Shown here in pieces: positions 12,953-24,418 of a DNA stretch of 64,000 nucleotides. The position numbers and the translations under genes are program-made. The stretch spans positions 77,570,351 through 77,634,350 of the forward strand of contig NC_079505.1 in the NCBI RefSeq assembly GCF_030052815.1. Reading direction: 5' to 3'. The notes below the pieces were generated by a model, which saw nothing but the letters and a program-made list of their open reading frames with translations, was not told where the DNA came from and searched no databases. The DNA comes from Hevea brasiliensis. Its lineage: Eukaryota; Streptophyta; Magnoliopsida; Malpighiales; Euphorbiaceae. Within the stretch, counting starts at the first letter, position 1; the number at the start of each line of letters is the position of its first letter.

Positions 12953-14330
12953 TTATTGAGATTAAGATCTATTAGTATGTAATCTTATTATACATACTAT
13001 TTTTTTTTATTTTATTCTTCTTAAGGATTTATATTTTATTATTGAAAATTTACAAAAATATATTGTATAATTTAATTTTATTGTCTAATTAAAATAAAAT
13101 AAAATAAAATAAATCATATACTGTCATAATACTAAATTATCATTTGCATTTTGATATTCTCATTATTTCCTTTTCCCACTTTTATATATACTATAAACTA
13201 TAGATAAATATTACAATTATTTTAACCATAATATATAAATATTAAATTTAATTATTAAAATTAAAATGTTAATTTTAATATTAATTTTATAAATAATAGT
13301 GTTTATTGATTTAATAAGATTTTATTTTTATAAATATTTATTTGTTATAATTCATCTATTTCCTAATATAATATTACCATACTATATTAATTTTTAATAG
13401 TAATTAAATTTAATCTGTCATTGTTATGACACCAAATTACAATATTTACCCTTAATTAAAGTTAATTTGTAATTTTTTTAATTTTTTATGTGTTCAGTTT
13501 GTTAGTACTAAACAAACTTGTTTTTCTGCAAATTTAACAAAAAATTATGTCATAAAAAATAAAAAATAAAAAAGAAATCAAATAAATATTCAAGGCTATT
13601 AAAGTTTGTGAAATTGTAAATTTAATAAAAATCAGTTTATATATTAATTTTATTATTTTCTAAATTTATTTGAGGCGATTAATTTTTTTATTAACCAATA
13701 ATAAATTTATGCTTATAAAATAACATACAGTATAACAAATAAAAAAAAACAAAATGACTGATTATTCTTATTATTCGCACTTATATATGCTTTATATATG
13801 TAATAACTATCACAAACATTCATCTATTTATGTTCACAATACAATCTCAATTTTTATTTTATAATATTCTCCCATTTAAAAAAAATATAAATGGCAAATA
13901 ACTCTAAATTATAATTTGCATCATGCATGCAAAAATCACTAATACCTCCTTAACCTGTTCATTATTCTCTCCCAAAAACACCCTTCCATAACCACTTTTT
14001 CTAATTAAAAATTAAAAGCAAAGGGGAGCAAAATTATAATTTAGTTTAACTAACTTTTCCTTCCTTTTTTTTTATTTATAAATTATATTTTCTTATTAAT
14101 TCTTAAAATGGATTTTTTTTAAACAATAAACAGCACGATTTTTTTTAAATAATAAATTCTTATTTTGATTAATTTTGCCATTAAAATTTTATTAAGAAGT
14201 TAAGTATAAGTAAGATAAATTAAAAATTTCAAAATTTATGTAAACTCTAAAATTAAAATTTAAATAATAAAAAATATAATTATAAATAATAGAAATTATA
14301 AAGGGTGTTGTGTGAAATCTAATGTCCTCC

Positions 14331-14368
<38 letters not shown>

Positions 14369-14830
14369 ATGAATTGTATTTTTTATTTTTTCACTTATTG
14401 ATTTCTTATTTTAGTTAATTATTTATTTTAAAATTTTATATTTAATTAAATTTAAAAATAAATAAAATTAAAAATTTTATATTTATATAAATTTTAAAAT
14501 TAAAACTTTAAAATTAATTTAAATAATAAAAATATAATTTAATTACTTAAAAAATAAAAGACATTTTTAGTAAAGTGAATGTTATCCTTTTCACATATTT
14601 ATATATAATATTGATTAATAATAATTTTTATTAGTTTATTATTATTTATTTTATTTTAATTAATTAATTTTTTTATAAAATTTTACTTTAATTAAAATTA
14701 ACTATAATTAAAATTAAAAATTTAACTTTACACAAACTTTAAATAATTCGAAAAAGGAAGGGCATTTTAGGCAATCTCTATGTTCTCCTCCTTCCCCTCT
14801 TGCATAAGCATTGTAGAATTATAGAATTGA

Positions 14831-14837
14831 TATAAAT
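14831..14837 (+). promoter_or_regulatory. Possible TATA box of RAD23
   Basis: TATAAAT lies 95 bp before the start codon, in a short leader that also has purine-rich (GAGGAGAAGAAGAAGAAGGAGGAG) sequence just before the ATG. Spacing is plausible for a plant core promoter with a 60-70 base leader, but such motifs are common in DNA this AT-rich. Confidence 0.35.
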
Positions 14838-14931
14838 TATTGGATCGAGAGATTAATAAAGGCGATTGAAATCGAGAAAGTACCGTCACAGAGGTCATAT
14901 AGCAGAGGAGAAGAAGAAGAAGGAGGAGAAG

Positions 14932-16440
14932 ATGAAGATTTTGGTTAAAACTCTGAAGGGCACTACCTTCGACCTCGAAGTGAAACCCGAAGACACCGTA
15001 TGCTTCTTTCATCAGTTTTACTATTCTCTGTTTGCGTTATTGTATGATTATTGTTCAATAGGGTTTTACTCTTTCGTAATTGCTTTTCCTTCCTTAATTT
15101 TGCAATTCAATTGGGAATGATTGGAATTGAATTAAGATTCGTCAATGTTTGCTATAATTACCATGGCCATACGTTTTGGGTTCTTATTTTGCTTGTTGAA
15201 AGGGTGTTTAATTAATTAGTCAGTTGCTTAGTGAATTCGTCTCTATTAGGATATTTAGGGAAATCGGGGCTGAATTAGCGTTGTGGAGTGTTTATGGTTT
15301 TGTGAGTTTATACTCGTGTAGTTGAAATTTGAACTTTGGAAAACTTTGGAATATTGGACGCATCATCTGTTCCTTGGTCTTTAAGACTTCCGGAGTATGA
15401 ATTACTGATTAGATTCAAATTGCCTGGCAGTAAATACGTGGAAAATTTAATTATACGTTATTAGGGACTATGTCACAATGGGAGCAAAGAATGCTGTGAT
15501 AAACTCTTGTGATACTTAGTGGTGTGTGTTATCTACATATCTGTACATTGGTGGAATTGTAGTGTTTGTAACTAAAGTAAGGAAAAGAGAAAGCGACAAC
15601 ATTAAAACCTAATAACTTTGTTTGCTTCAAAGCTGCTGTTGTTTCTATGAACCCAAGTTGCTTAGTATGCATTTTGTCCTTGTGACTAAATATTAGGAAA
15701 TTATTAGGGTACAGCAGTTCACAGGAGTTTGTTTCAATTAACGTTGTTTGGTCATTGTTGGTACAATATCTCATTGTTGTTGCCTATTTTTCATTTATTA
15801 CTGTTTGCTATAGAGTCTCCCTCCCATATGCTATATATTGGTCATAAATGTGTTATAGCTGATATTTCTTGCCTATTATTCAGTTTAATTTATTACAACA
15901 GTTAACATACGTAGCTATTTTATCTAGATTGCTGATGTCAAAAAGAATATAGAAACTACTCAAGGGGCAGATGTTTATGCCGCTGGACAACAGATGCTTA
16001 TTTATCAAGGGAAAGTCCTTAAAGATAACACAACAATCGATGAAAACAAGGTTGCTGAAAATAGTTTTGTTGTGATCATGTTAACAAAGGTGGGATCTGC
16101 TTTTAAGTTCTGGAAAGTTATTTTACTTTTATCTTTTAGATTTCTTTATTTTATTATCCAATATGCACTATATTTTTTGATTTGGTATAAGCAATGGTGC
16201 TGGACTTGATATAATGATACTTGGTAGTGGTGTGATTTTTGGGCCAAGTCTTTCTTATGGTTATAATTTGATTTTAGATAATTAGACTGAAGTAGCTCTG
16301 TATCTTCGACTAGCCCATTTTCTAGTATTTATGTGCTATAATGCTACATAGTATGTGAAGTTACCATCTTATTACATCCATTTGCAATCTGTATGAAAAC
16401 TTATTTCATGTAGGGGTTTTTGGCTTCTACTCTTTCTATC

Positions 16441-16532
<92 letters not shown>

Positions 16533-19501
16533 GCGCGTTCGCACACACATGTTGTCAATCTTATTCTTTTTAGTTATACACAGTTACACACATAGGGAAA
16601 AATGTATCTGAGATTGGTCATTGTAAATTGTAATTGTACTGGTTTCTTTGGTTTTAATCTGCATGCTATGGAAATGCCAGAATAAGAGCTCAGCTGGGGA
16701 GGCCTCAACTGCATCCACTGCTTCTACAACTAAGGTAACAAGGCTAGTTGTTTTTTATGCTTTTGTAACTCAGCACTAAAGGGTATTTTATCGTAAAATT
16801 ATTGCTATGAACAGTTCTTGGTGCTACTTTTTTTATATAGATCTTCGTTTGTATGCTCATAGCATTGATCTTGTTGGAATATTTCACTAATGTAGGTTAG
16901 AATGTAAATCTTACATTCCTATTTCTTTGTGGTTTTTCTGTACATAACAGTATGACTTGCCATTCTTATGTAGGCACCTCAGATAAGCACCCAGGTGTTG
17001 ACATCACCTCAAGCGCCTTTACCAACCTTAGCAACGTAAGTCTAAGTTCCAGGCCATTGTTATTTTCAAATTGTTTGGTTCATAAGATATTAATCTAATC
17101 TGCATCCTACTCTATTCTGATTTTGTTTGTTTGTTTCAATTTCACAGGCCTGCCCCTGCCCCTTCTCCCGCCCCCGCGCCTGCTCCCGCCCCCGCTCCCG
17201 CTCCCGCTCCCGCTCCCGCTCCCGCTCCCGCTCCTGCTCCTGCTCCTGCTCCTACTCCTACTCCTGCTCCTGTTTCATCAGCTACTGCTGTGTCTGTACC
17301 TTCTCTTTTATTTTTCCTTCCATGAGATCACTCCCATTTTGTTATTTTGTATGGTTTTGCTTTCTGAACTTCTAAAATTATTTGTTATATCAGGTCAGAG
17401 ACTGATGTTTATGGTCAAGCAGCATCTAATCTGGTTGCGGGAAGTAACTTGGAGGGAGCAATCCAGCAAATTCTCGATATGGGTGGAGGGACTTGGGATA
17501 GAGATATTGTTGTTCGGGCTCTCCGTGCTGCTTACAACAATCCTGAGAGAGCTGTTGAATACTTGTATTCTGTGAGTACATTTTCTTTATAGCTGTCTTT
17601 TAGTTTATAAAGTTCTGAGAAAGAATCATATCTTTAAATTTTTTTTAAGATTATATTAGGGATGAAATGCTCTCACGCTTCCTCCTACTCCCTGGAGTTT
17701 GCTTTTTTATTTTTATTTTTTTTTCCAGTCAAGAGGTACCGTGTTAAGCAATTGCCAGGCTGAATATTGTGCTGGATATTTGGATATTCATCTTAACATC
17801 ATAACAGATGGCTGAAACCTGGTGCTTTATTAGAAATGCTATTATGATGCAGAAGGTTTATATTAATAGTTTATCATTACTAGTTAATTTTATGGCCTGT
17901 ATTGGATGTTGTATCGTCTAATACCTGCTCTGTTCTGGTATATTATTTGCATTTTTTTTATAAGCAATTTCGATTTCTATGCAACAAAATTTCCATTATT
18001 CTTGAAATTATTGATTGGTTAGTAATTATTAACAAAGTAATTTTTTCTGTTGCTCATGCAGCTGTTTTCTTTTTGCCTTTCCTAATTGGTCCATTACTTT
18101 TGCATGGCTGTCCAATATATTAATTTTTCTTGGTTTCTATGTTTTTTCAACCTACTGTATTTTTATGCTTTCTCAGGATGTGTAATTTTTCTTTCTTTAA
18201 TAATTGCATTGTCAGGGTATTCCAGAGCAAGCTGAAGTTCCACCTGTGACTCCTGCCCCTGTGAGTGGTCAAGTTACAAATCCTCCAGTGCAACCTCAGC
18301 AACCTGTGCAGCCTTCACCTATTCCTTCCTCTGGACCCAATGCTAATCCTCTAGATCTTTTTCCACAGGTAGTTGATATGCATTATACAGATCAATCAAA
18401 TATATTGTCTCAATTAAAGCTGCTGCTTCTTCCCCCTTATATTTCTTTAATCTTGTTCTTTTTGGTTGGCTTTTAGGGCGTTGCAAACATGGGTTCAGGT
18501 GCTGCAGGTGCAGGAACTCTTGATTTTTTACGGAACAGTCAACAGGTATCATACCTTTTTTTTATTTTTTTTGGGTGATTGATTCACACCTAAGGATACT
18601 GAAACCTTATATCGTGTTCATTTTAGTTCCAAGCGTTGAGAGCTATGGTGCAGGCTAACCCACAGATATTGCAGGTTAATAAACCCTCACTTCCTCAACC
18701 ACCCAAGTCTTTATTTTTCTCATTTGATAAGAGGTCTTAGTTATAATTTTTGTTTGCAGCCTATGCTTCAAGAGTTGGGGAAACAAAATCCTCATCTAAT
18801 GAGGCTTATTCAAGAGCATCAGGCTGACTTTCTTCGTCTCATCAATGAACCTGTTGAAGGTGGAGAAGGGTAAGATTTAGTTTTGGCTTTTTTAGTTGAA
18901 CTAATTAAGAATGCATGTCTTGTTCTCATTCGTTAATAATGTGCTGTAGGAACATCTTGGGGCAGCTGCAAGCAGCAATGCCACAGACAGTAACAGTTAC
19001 ACCTGAGGAACGTGAAGCAATAGAACGTGTAAGTTTCTCCTTATCTTTAAAATTAATTCCTTCGTGCATGTAAGCCATATTTAGAATAAGTTACATGGGG
19101 GAAGATCAGATTACTTCTCAGCTGTTTGTTGACTTAAATTATGTTGGTTTCTAATTGCTGGGGATGCTTTTGGGCGTGAGGTTGTGGTCCAGAGGTAGAA
19201 TTGAATTTTATAGTTATTTTTTGTGTTCTAAATTAAGTTCACCTTTTGAGCTTTTTGCATCATAAAAATATGGATGACTATCATATACTATAATCATTAT
19301 ATATTCTTATATTCTTTTCCGTGTATGCTTGTTTTATTCATGATGATTATTGATGGCCTCTCATCCTTCCACACTGATATTCAGCTTGAAGCAATGGGTT
19401 TTGATCGGGCACTTGTATTAGAGGTGTTCTTTGCCTGCAACAAGAATGAGGAGCTGGCTGCGAACTACCTTCTAGATCATATGCATGAGTTTGAGGATTA
19501 A
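14932..19501 (+). CDS. RAD23: RAD23 family ubiquitin receptor / nucleotide-excision repair protein, 12 exons
   Basis: Spliced exons: 14932-14997, 15928-16089, 16681-16734, 16974-17035, 17148-17291, 17394-17571, 18216-18368, 18477-18545, 18627-18674, 18760-18869, 18950-19028, 19385-19501, about 413 aa. Domains in order: ubiquitin-like domain (residues 1-76, [10 protein letters not shown] start), Ala/Pro linker (about 115-158), UBA1 (about 175-220, [12 protein letters not shown]), STI1/XPC-binding domain (about 285-350, [18 protein letters not shown]), UBA2 at the C terminus ([20 protein letters not shown]). This is the full RAD23 plan. The family carries polyubiquitinated proteins to the 26S proteasome and partners with XPC/RAD4 in DNA repair, in nucleus and cytosol. 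The exon 5/6 junction is ambiguous: donor 17292 with acceptor 17394, or donor 17296 with acceptor 17401; both keep the frame. All other junctions are GT-AG and in phase. The start ATG opens the ubiquitin-like fold. Confidence 0.96.
16443..16530. repeat. (CT)n(AT)n compound microsatellite in RAD23 intron 2
   Basis: About 26 CT units run directly into about 15 AT units inside intron 2, about 150 bp before exon 3. The pyrimidine strand is the sense strand of the gene. Length variation between individuals is likely for such tracts. Confidence 0.95.
17148..17280 (+). repeat. In-frame hexanucleotide (CCCGCT/CCTGCT)n repeat encoding Ala-Pro in RAD23 exon 5
   Basis: A GC-rich six-base repeat, with C/T change at the third base of the Pro codon, encodes about twenty Ala-Pro dipeptides. 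Each unit is two codons, so gain or loss of units cannot shift the frame. The repeat is free of stops in all three forward frames (Pro-Ala, Leu-Pro and Arg-Ser readings); only the Pro-Ala frame joins the flanking RAD23 exons. It forms the flexible linker between the ubiquitin-like domain and UBA1. Confidence 0.9.
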
Positions 19502-21112
19502 TTTTATTGGAAATAGTCCCAATCCTATGCCAGGAGATTTTTTTTTTCTTTTTACCCTCTATATGCTCCTCAACTTCGTTTTATAACTAAGTTTGGAGTT
19601 CTATAATTTGTGAAGTTTCTAGTCCACGAGCTAAATGTAGTATTCCATCCTCCAGTTTCTCCCGTTTTAGGATTTTATTGATACTTTACATGCTTGTCTC
19701 GGTAATTAGTTATCATTATGTATACTTACAGAATTGTGGTAATGAAATTGGTTTCCGAAATTTGCTTGACTTGACTAAAAAAATAAAAGTACTTCGTTCT
19801 GGGTTTTGGTAATTTAGCTGTAGTGCCTTTGTTATTCATTCCATTCACTGGGAAAAGTACAAGCGTCATGAAATCGACACTGCAGGACACAAATTAATCT
19901 CTGTTCCTTGTCAAGGTGAGAGGGATGGCAAGAGGATCAGCATTTAAGACGAGCAACTTATTAGCAATTTTTGCTGTAAGAATAAAAAGGAGAAAAAAAA
20001 ATATAAAGGCCATTCTTTCTGTCAAAAATGTAACTCTTTTGTATATATATGTGCGGCTCAGTAACGAAAGTTTTGGGTGTCCCGCACTTACAATACAATC
20101 ATTAAACACGCAATTAGCGACTATGAGGCTTGCGGCTTTTCTTGAGTGTCGCTGGCTGCGGTGAGGCCCTTTGCGTTGGCGAGCCTTCTAGGAATTTTTT
20201 ATGAGAAACATTAGACTTCTGCTAGGCCCTGATGTGGTTTGGTTTTGGTCTGATTTTCATTTAAAATCGGTGATTTTGATGTGTAAAAATTTGGGATCTA
20301 AATCGGACCATCTAGGGTTGATTTTCGTCTTTGCAGTTCCAGTCCAGGGCAATTTCGATTATGATTCTTATTCTGATTTCAATTCAAGTGGCGGACCAAT
20401 TAAATTTGGTTTTGATTAGATTTAGTTGTAAACCGATCGAAACTATTTTTTAAATACAATAAATATTATTTTTTACACAAATTATTGTGCATTGTTTTTA
20501 TTACATGTATATGTAAATGGTGAGAAAAAAATTACGTGTATGTGAATGATAAAAAAAATTGAAGAAATAATATTACTAATTATAGAAATTATTGTACACG
20601 TATGATTTAATTACAAGGGATAAAAAATTTACATGAATTCACAAATGGAAGGAAAAAAAATGAAGGGTTATAAATTAAAACATTGTAAAGAGACAAAACA
20701 CTAATATTATAAAGAGAAAAAAAAAATACATGTAATTTTTTTTCAACAAAAGAAAAAAAATTATATAAAAAAATTGTACTTGAACTTAATTATTTAATGA
20801 ATAAGATGCTTATATATCTGATTGAGGCTAGAGGAATAAAAACCCTCGTAATTCTCTTACCATTAAAAAAAAAAAAAAAAAAAACCCCTCGTTCTTGAAT
20901 CCTTGTATGTGCTTGTTATTCTTTTAACTTATGAAGCCTTCATTAGTACTCCCAATTATATAATTTTTATTGTGACTTTAGTCCACTATTAATACATGTT
21001 TGTGCTTGTAATTATATCAAGTTTAAATTAAATCGAGTCTCATCTAGTTTTTTTTTTTTGCTTGCACTAAAAATTTGTCTCACTATTATCATAGGAAGTA
21101 AGATCAATTGCA
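19502..21112. other. RAD23 3' flank and intergenic DNA
   Basis: The first ~300 bp are T-rich and probably hold the RAD23 3' untranslated region; an AATAAA-like site lies near 19781. From 20200 to 20420 there is a degenerate G/T-rich stretch with repeated GGTTTTGGT/GATTTTGAT-like words that resembles decayed dispersed repeat but that I cannot place. A poly-A run of about 22 bases lies at 20863-20884. No gene is supported. Confidence 0.6.
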
Positions 21113-21342
21113 AGAGAAGAAAAATGTTGAAACCTATAGTTACGGGTTGATGACTTGGAAACTAAAGTCAGATTGATGAGTTGGAGTTATTTATTCTAGA
21201 AGATTACATGTAGATTAGTTAGACAGCTACTTTGTAGTTTGTTAGTTTTTCTGCCACTTGTACAAAGCTTGTATATAGAATCTTCAATCTTGATTGTTCA
21301 ATGAGAAGTAGTTGAGTTTTCTGTTCAAATTCTTTTCCTGTT
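21113..21342 (+). repeat. 5' LTR of the first copia element
   Basis: The segment matches 24189-24418 over its whole 230-bp length with scattered substitutions. The outer end has lost the usual TG (AG here, TG in the 3' copy). The right end is set by the primer site that follows. The two ends were placed by aligning the two copies by eye. Confidence 0.8.
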
Positions 21343-21343
21343 A

Positions 21344-21356
21344 TGGTATCAGAGCA
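21344..21356 (+). promoter_or_regulatory. Primer binding site (initiator tRNA-Met type) of the first copia element
   Basis: TGGTATCAGAGCA directly follows the 5' LTR. This is the usual plant copia primer site, complementary to the 3' end of initiator tRNA-Met, where minus-strand DNA synthesis starts. Confidence 0.85.
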
Positions 21357-21471
21357 ATTCTCTCTCGCTGCTCTTTGGTTCTTGTGAATCTTTGCAATTC
21401 TCTCATTGATCTCTAGTTCTTGTGAATTTTTAGTTTTCTATCTCTTTCTTTTCAATCCTTACCTGCTACTC

Positions 21472-22490
21472 ATGACAGGTGTGAATCAGTTACTAGATCA
21501 TTTGTCAAATCCATCTAATCCCTATTTTCTTCATTCGAATGAAAATCCTGTACTTGTGTTGGCTTCTCCAGTTCTTACTAGACCAAACTATCACTCTTGG
21601 GTGCGAGCCATGACTATGGCTTTGCAATCAAAGAACAAAGTGAGATTCATTGATGGAACCCTTAAAATGTCAGTCAACACTTATCCTTTGTTTATTGCAT
21701 GGGAAAGATGCAACAATATGGTTTTATCTTGGATCATTCATTCATTGTCAAAAATGATAGCTCAGAGTATTCTCTGGATCGACACAGCAGCAGAAGTCTG
21801 GAAGGATCTTAAAGATCGATTCTCTCAAGGTGATATTTTTGGCATCTCTGATTTACAAGAAGAGATTTATAGTTTTAGGCAAAGGCATCTATTAGTTACG
21901 GATTATTTTACTCAGTTGAAGGCAATTTGGGATGAATTAGAGAATTTCAGGCCTATTCCTAATTGCACCTGTGCTGTTCAATGTGAGTGTAATGCACTCA
22001 CTACTATTAGAACGTATAGGAAGAATGACTATGTCATTAGATTCTTGAAGGGTTTGAATGAACAATTTAATATCGTCAGATCTCAGATCATGCTGAATGA
22101 TCCTTTGCCATCAATTAATAAAGTTTTCTCCTTAGTGGTGCAGTAAGAAAGATAGTTAAAGCTAGGGATTGTTACCGAATCTAAGGCTTTTGTGAATAAG
22201 TCTAGTCCAAGCAAATATCAAAGATTTGCATTTGGAAGAGGAGATGATGAGGGTAATAAAAGATATGGTGTTCAGAATAGCAATAAAGTTTGTACTTTCT
22301 GTGGAAGGCCGAGACATATTGAAGCAACTTGTTATAAAAAGCATGGTTTCCCACCTGGATTCAAGTTCAAGTCTAGTGCCATTGCTAACAATGTGTCTTT
22401 TGATCTCATTGAGAAACCTACTGAAGTTACCACACCGAATGGTGATCATGAGAACTCAAGTAATGTTTTCACTCTAGAACAGTATCAATA
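21472..22490 (+). pseudogene. gag region of the first copia element
   Basis: From the ATG at 21472 an open frame to 22146 has the copia Gag pattern: N-P-Y-F-L-H-S-N-E-N-P near the start, LTRPNYHSWVRAM, and a helical YFTQLKAIWDELENF stretch. A stop at 22144 and a frame change separate it from the zinc knuckle (C-T-F-C-G-R-P-R-H-I-E-A-T-C, 22291-22332), in which the family's Gly-His becomes Arg-His. The frame stops again at 22489. Gag would form the particle shell; this copy is broken. Confidence 0.85.
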
Positions 22491-22654
22491 GCTCATAGCC
22501 TTAATTTAGTAGTCCAATGTTACAAAAGAAATACATTCCACCAACCAAATAAGTACTAATTATGTAATTCACTCAGATTCCAAACTAGATTTCAAACCAA
22601 AATTTGCATTATAGTCTACTTCAGGTAATTCTTTTGTTCTAGCTTATTCCTCAA

Positions 22655-23020
22655 AGTCCTTTCTTTGGCTTCTTGATATCGGAGCCACTGATCGTATCAG
22701 TTTTTCTCTTTCTTCTTTTATTTCCTATAAGAGAATTAAACCAATTTCTGTTAAACTTCTAGATGGTTCTGTTCTTACTTCACATTTTGCTGGTACAGTT
22801 GATTTTTCTCCTTTCTTTGTTCTCACGGATGTTCTTTACTTGCCTAAATTCAAGTTCAATCTTATTTCTGTCAGTAAGCTTACTAATACCTTATCATGTT
22901 ATCTAATGGTCTATCATGATCAATGCTATATTCAGAGTCTGACATCTTCAAGGAGGATTGGTTTAGTTAAAGCTCAAGGGGGCCTATATGCTATGGTAGA
23001 TCCTACAGTTCCTACATCAA
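22655..23020 (+). pseudogene. protease region of the first copia element
   Basis: The protease active site reads L-D-I-G-A-T-D (about 22674-22694) where the family has D-T/S-G-A, so the residue after the catalytic Asp is changed. Further on come V-L-Y-L-P-K-F-K-F-N-L-I-S-V-S-K-L and a G-G-L-Y pattern typical of the protease/GAG-pre-integrase junction. The sequence ends in a Pro/Thr-rich tail at about 23100, where the integrase should begin but does not. Confidence 0.8.
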
Positions 23021-23105
23021 CATTACCACCACCTGTTATCACACTTTCAACTATAACACCAATAGATCTTTCTTCTGCCAATGGTCGCAATCAATTCAAT
23101 GGTTT

Positions 23106-24170
23106 TCAAAATTATCTACTGCCTTGATGTTAATAGGGTACACTCAATCGAAGTCTGACTATAGCTTATTTGTGAAATCCTCAACTTCTTCTTTTACAGC
23201 CTTGCTAGTATATGTGGATGACATCATCCTTGTAGGAAATAATTTCTCTGAGATTGACCATGTTAAGAAGTTCCTTGATGATTCTTTTAAAATCAAGGAT
23301 TTGGGCCAATTGAAGTTCTTTCTTGGACTTGAGATTGTAAGGTCTTCTAAAGGTATAGTTATTAATAAGATAAAGTACGCTTCTGTAAGATGCTGGTTAT
23401 TTGGCTGCTAAGCCTACTTCCACTCCTATGAATTGTTCTTTGAAGCTAAAGAAGGATGCTGGTGCTGCTCTTTCTGATCCAGCTTCATACAGAAGGATGA
23501 TTGGTAGACTGCTTAACTTAACAATAACAAGACTAGATTTGACTTTTACTGTTCAACAGTTAAGTCAATATCAGGCTAAGCCATCTGATGTTCATCTATA
23601 AGCTGTCCACAGAGTGTTGAGGTATATTAAAGCTTATCCAGGCAATGGCTTGTTCTTTTCTGCCAATTCCTCAATTCACTTGAAAGGTTTCTCTGTTTAG
23701 ATTGGGCAGGATGTATGGATACCAGGAGATCAGTTACAGGGTTTTGTGTTTTTCTTGGCAATTCCTTGGTTTCCTGGAAATCTAAGAAACAAACTACTGT
23801 CTCTTGATCTTCCTCTGAGGCTGAATACAGGGCTCTCACTTCTGTTACATGTGAAATCCAGTGGTTTAAATACTTGCTTAATGATCTTTTTGTTCCTTTT
23901 AAGCAGCCTACTCTTGTTTATTGTGACAATCAGTATGCATTACACATTGCAGCCAATCCAACTTTCCATGAAAGAAATAAACAGATAGAGTTGGATTATC
24001 ATGGTTAGAGAAAAGGTTCAGTGGGGTCTTATTAAGCTCCTCTTGATTTCTACTTCAACTCAAGTAGCGGATATTTTCACTAAGCCACTCTCTCCAGCAC
24101 GATTTCTAGAGCTTCAACACAAGCTGGGAATGCTAAACATTCATTCTCCAGCTTGCGGGGATGGGGAGGA
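23106..24170 (+). pseudogene. C-terminal reverse transcriptase and RNase H of the first copia element
   Basis: The fragment enters RT shortly before the catalytic YVDDIIL box (23211-23231) and continues through KDLGQLKFFLGLEI. RNase H follows in changing frames: S-Y-R-R-M-I-G-R-L, an A-D-W-A-G-like segment near 23700 and a Y-C-D-N-Q segment near 23920, ending ADIFTKPLSPARF. Several stops and frameshifts (for example at 23411, 23601, 23700 and 23806) disable it. All RT sequence before the catalytic box is deleted. Confidence 0.85.
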
Positions 24171-24188
24171 AGGAGAGGGGGGGGGGGG

Positions 24189-24418
24189 TGAGAAGGAAAA
24201 GGTTGAAACCTGTAATTACGGATTGATGACTTGGAAACTTAAGTTAGATTGATGAGCTGGAGTTATTTATTCTAGAGGATCAAGTGTAGATTAGTTAGAC
24301 AGTTACTTTGTAGTTTATTAGTTTTCCCACCACTTATACAAAGTTTGTATGTAGAATCTTCAATCTTGATTGTTCAATGAGAAGTAGTTGAGTTTTCTGT
24401 GCAAATTCCTTTCTTGTT
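24189..24418 (+). repeat. 3' LTR of the first copia element
   Basis: Starts TGAGAAGGAAAAGG right after the G-rich polypurine tract and aligns over 230 bp with the 5' LTR. It carries the shared block ATCTTCAATCTTGATTGTTC near its 3' end. Confidence 0.8.

Larger units (their letters stand above)
8730..14760. other. AT-rich intergenic region
   Basis: About 6 kb of very AT-rich DNA with many A/T homopolymers. I see no coding exon, tRNA or element terminus I can defend. It holds a (TAA)n run at 10063-10093, a two-copy 25-bp repeat at 11356-11405, (AT)n runs at 11822-11842, 12901-12948 and 14335-14362, and related AT-rich stretches at 14215-14300, 14440-14560 and 14690-14740 that may be old MITE debris. 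The 89-codon frame near 9925 runs through the TAA repeat and is not credible. Confidence 0.7.
21113..24418 (+). mobile_element. Ty1/copia LTR retrotransposon with large internal deletion
   Basis: Two direct 230-bp LTRs (21113-21342 and 24189-24418) flank a methionine-tRNA-type primer site (TGGTATCAGAGCA at 21344), gag, a zinc knuckle, protease, the C-terminal half of reverse transcriptase, RNase H, and a purine tract with a run of 12 G bases just before the 3' LTR. Order protease then RT then RNase H is copia type. The integrase and N-terminal RT are absent: protease-side sequence at about 23100 runs straight into the RT catalytic region. I find no clear 5-bp target duplication. The element is defective and, with diverged LTRs, not recent. 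Confidence 0.9.

Noticed and set aside
17148..17280. CRISPR-like array or minisatellite outside a gene
   Set aside because: The short regular unit has no spacers and encodes the RAD23 linker in frame.
17123..17575. 150-codon Leu/Pro-rich frame
   Set aside because: It is the wrong frame of the RAD23 Ala-Pro repeat and runs through an intron; the Pro-Ala frame joins the true RAD23 exons.
20200..20420. 72-codon frame downstream of RAD23
   Set aside because: The region is a degenerate G/T-rich repeat and the frame has no recognisable domain.
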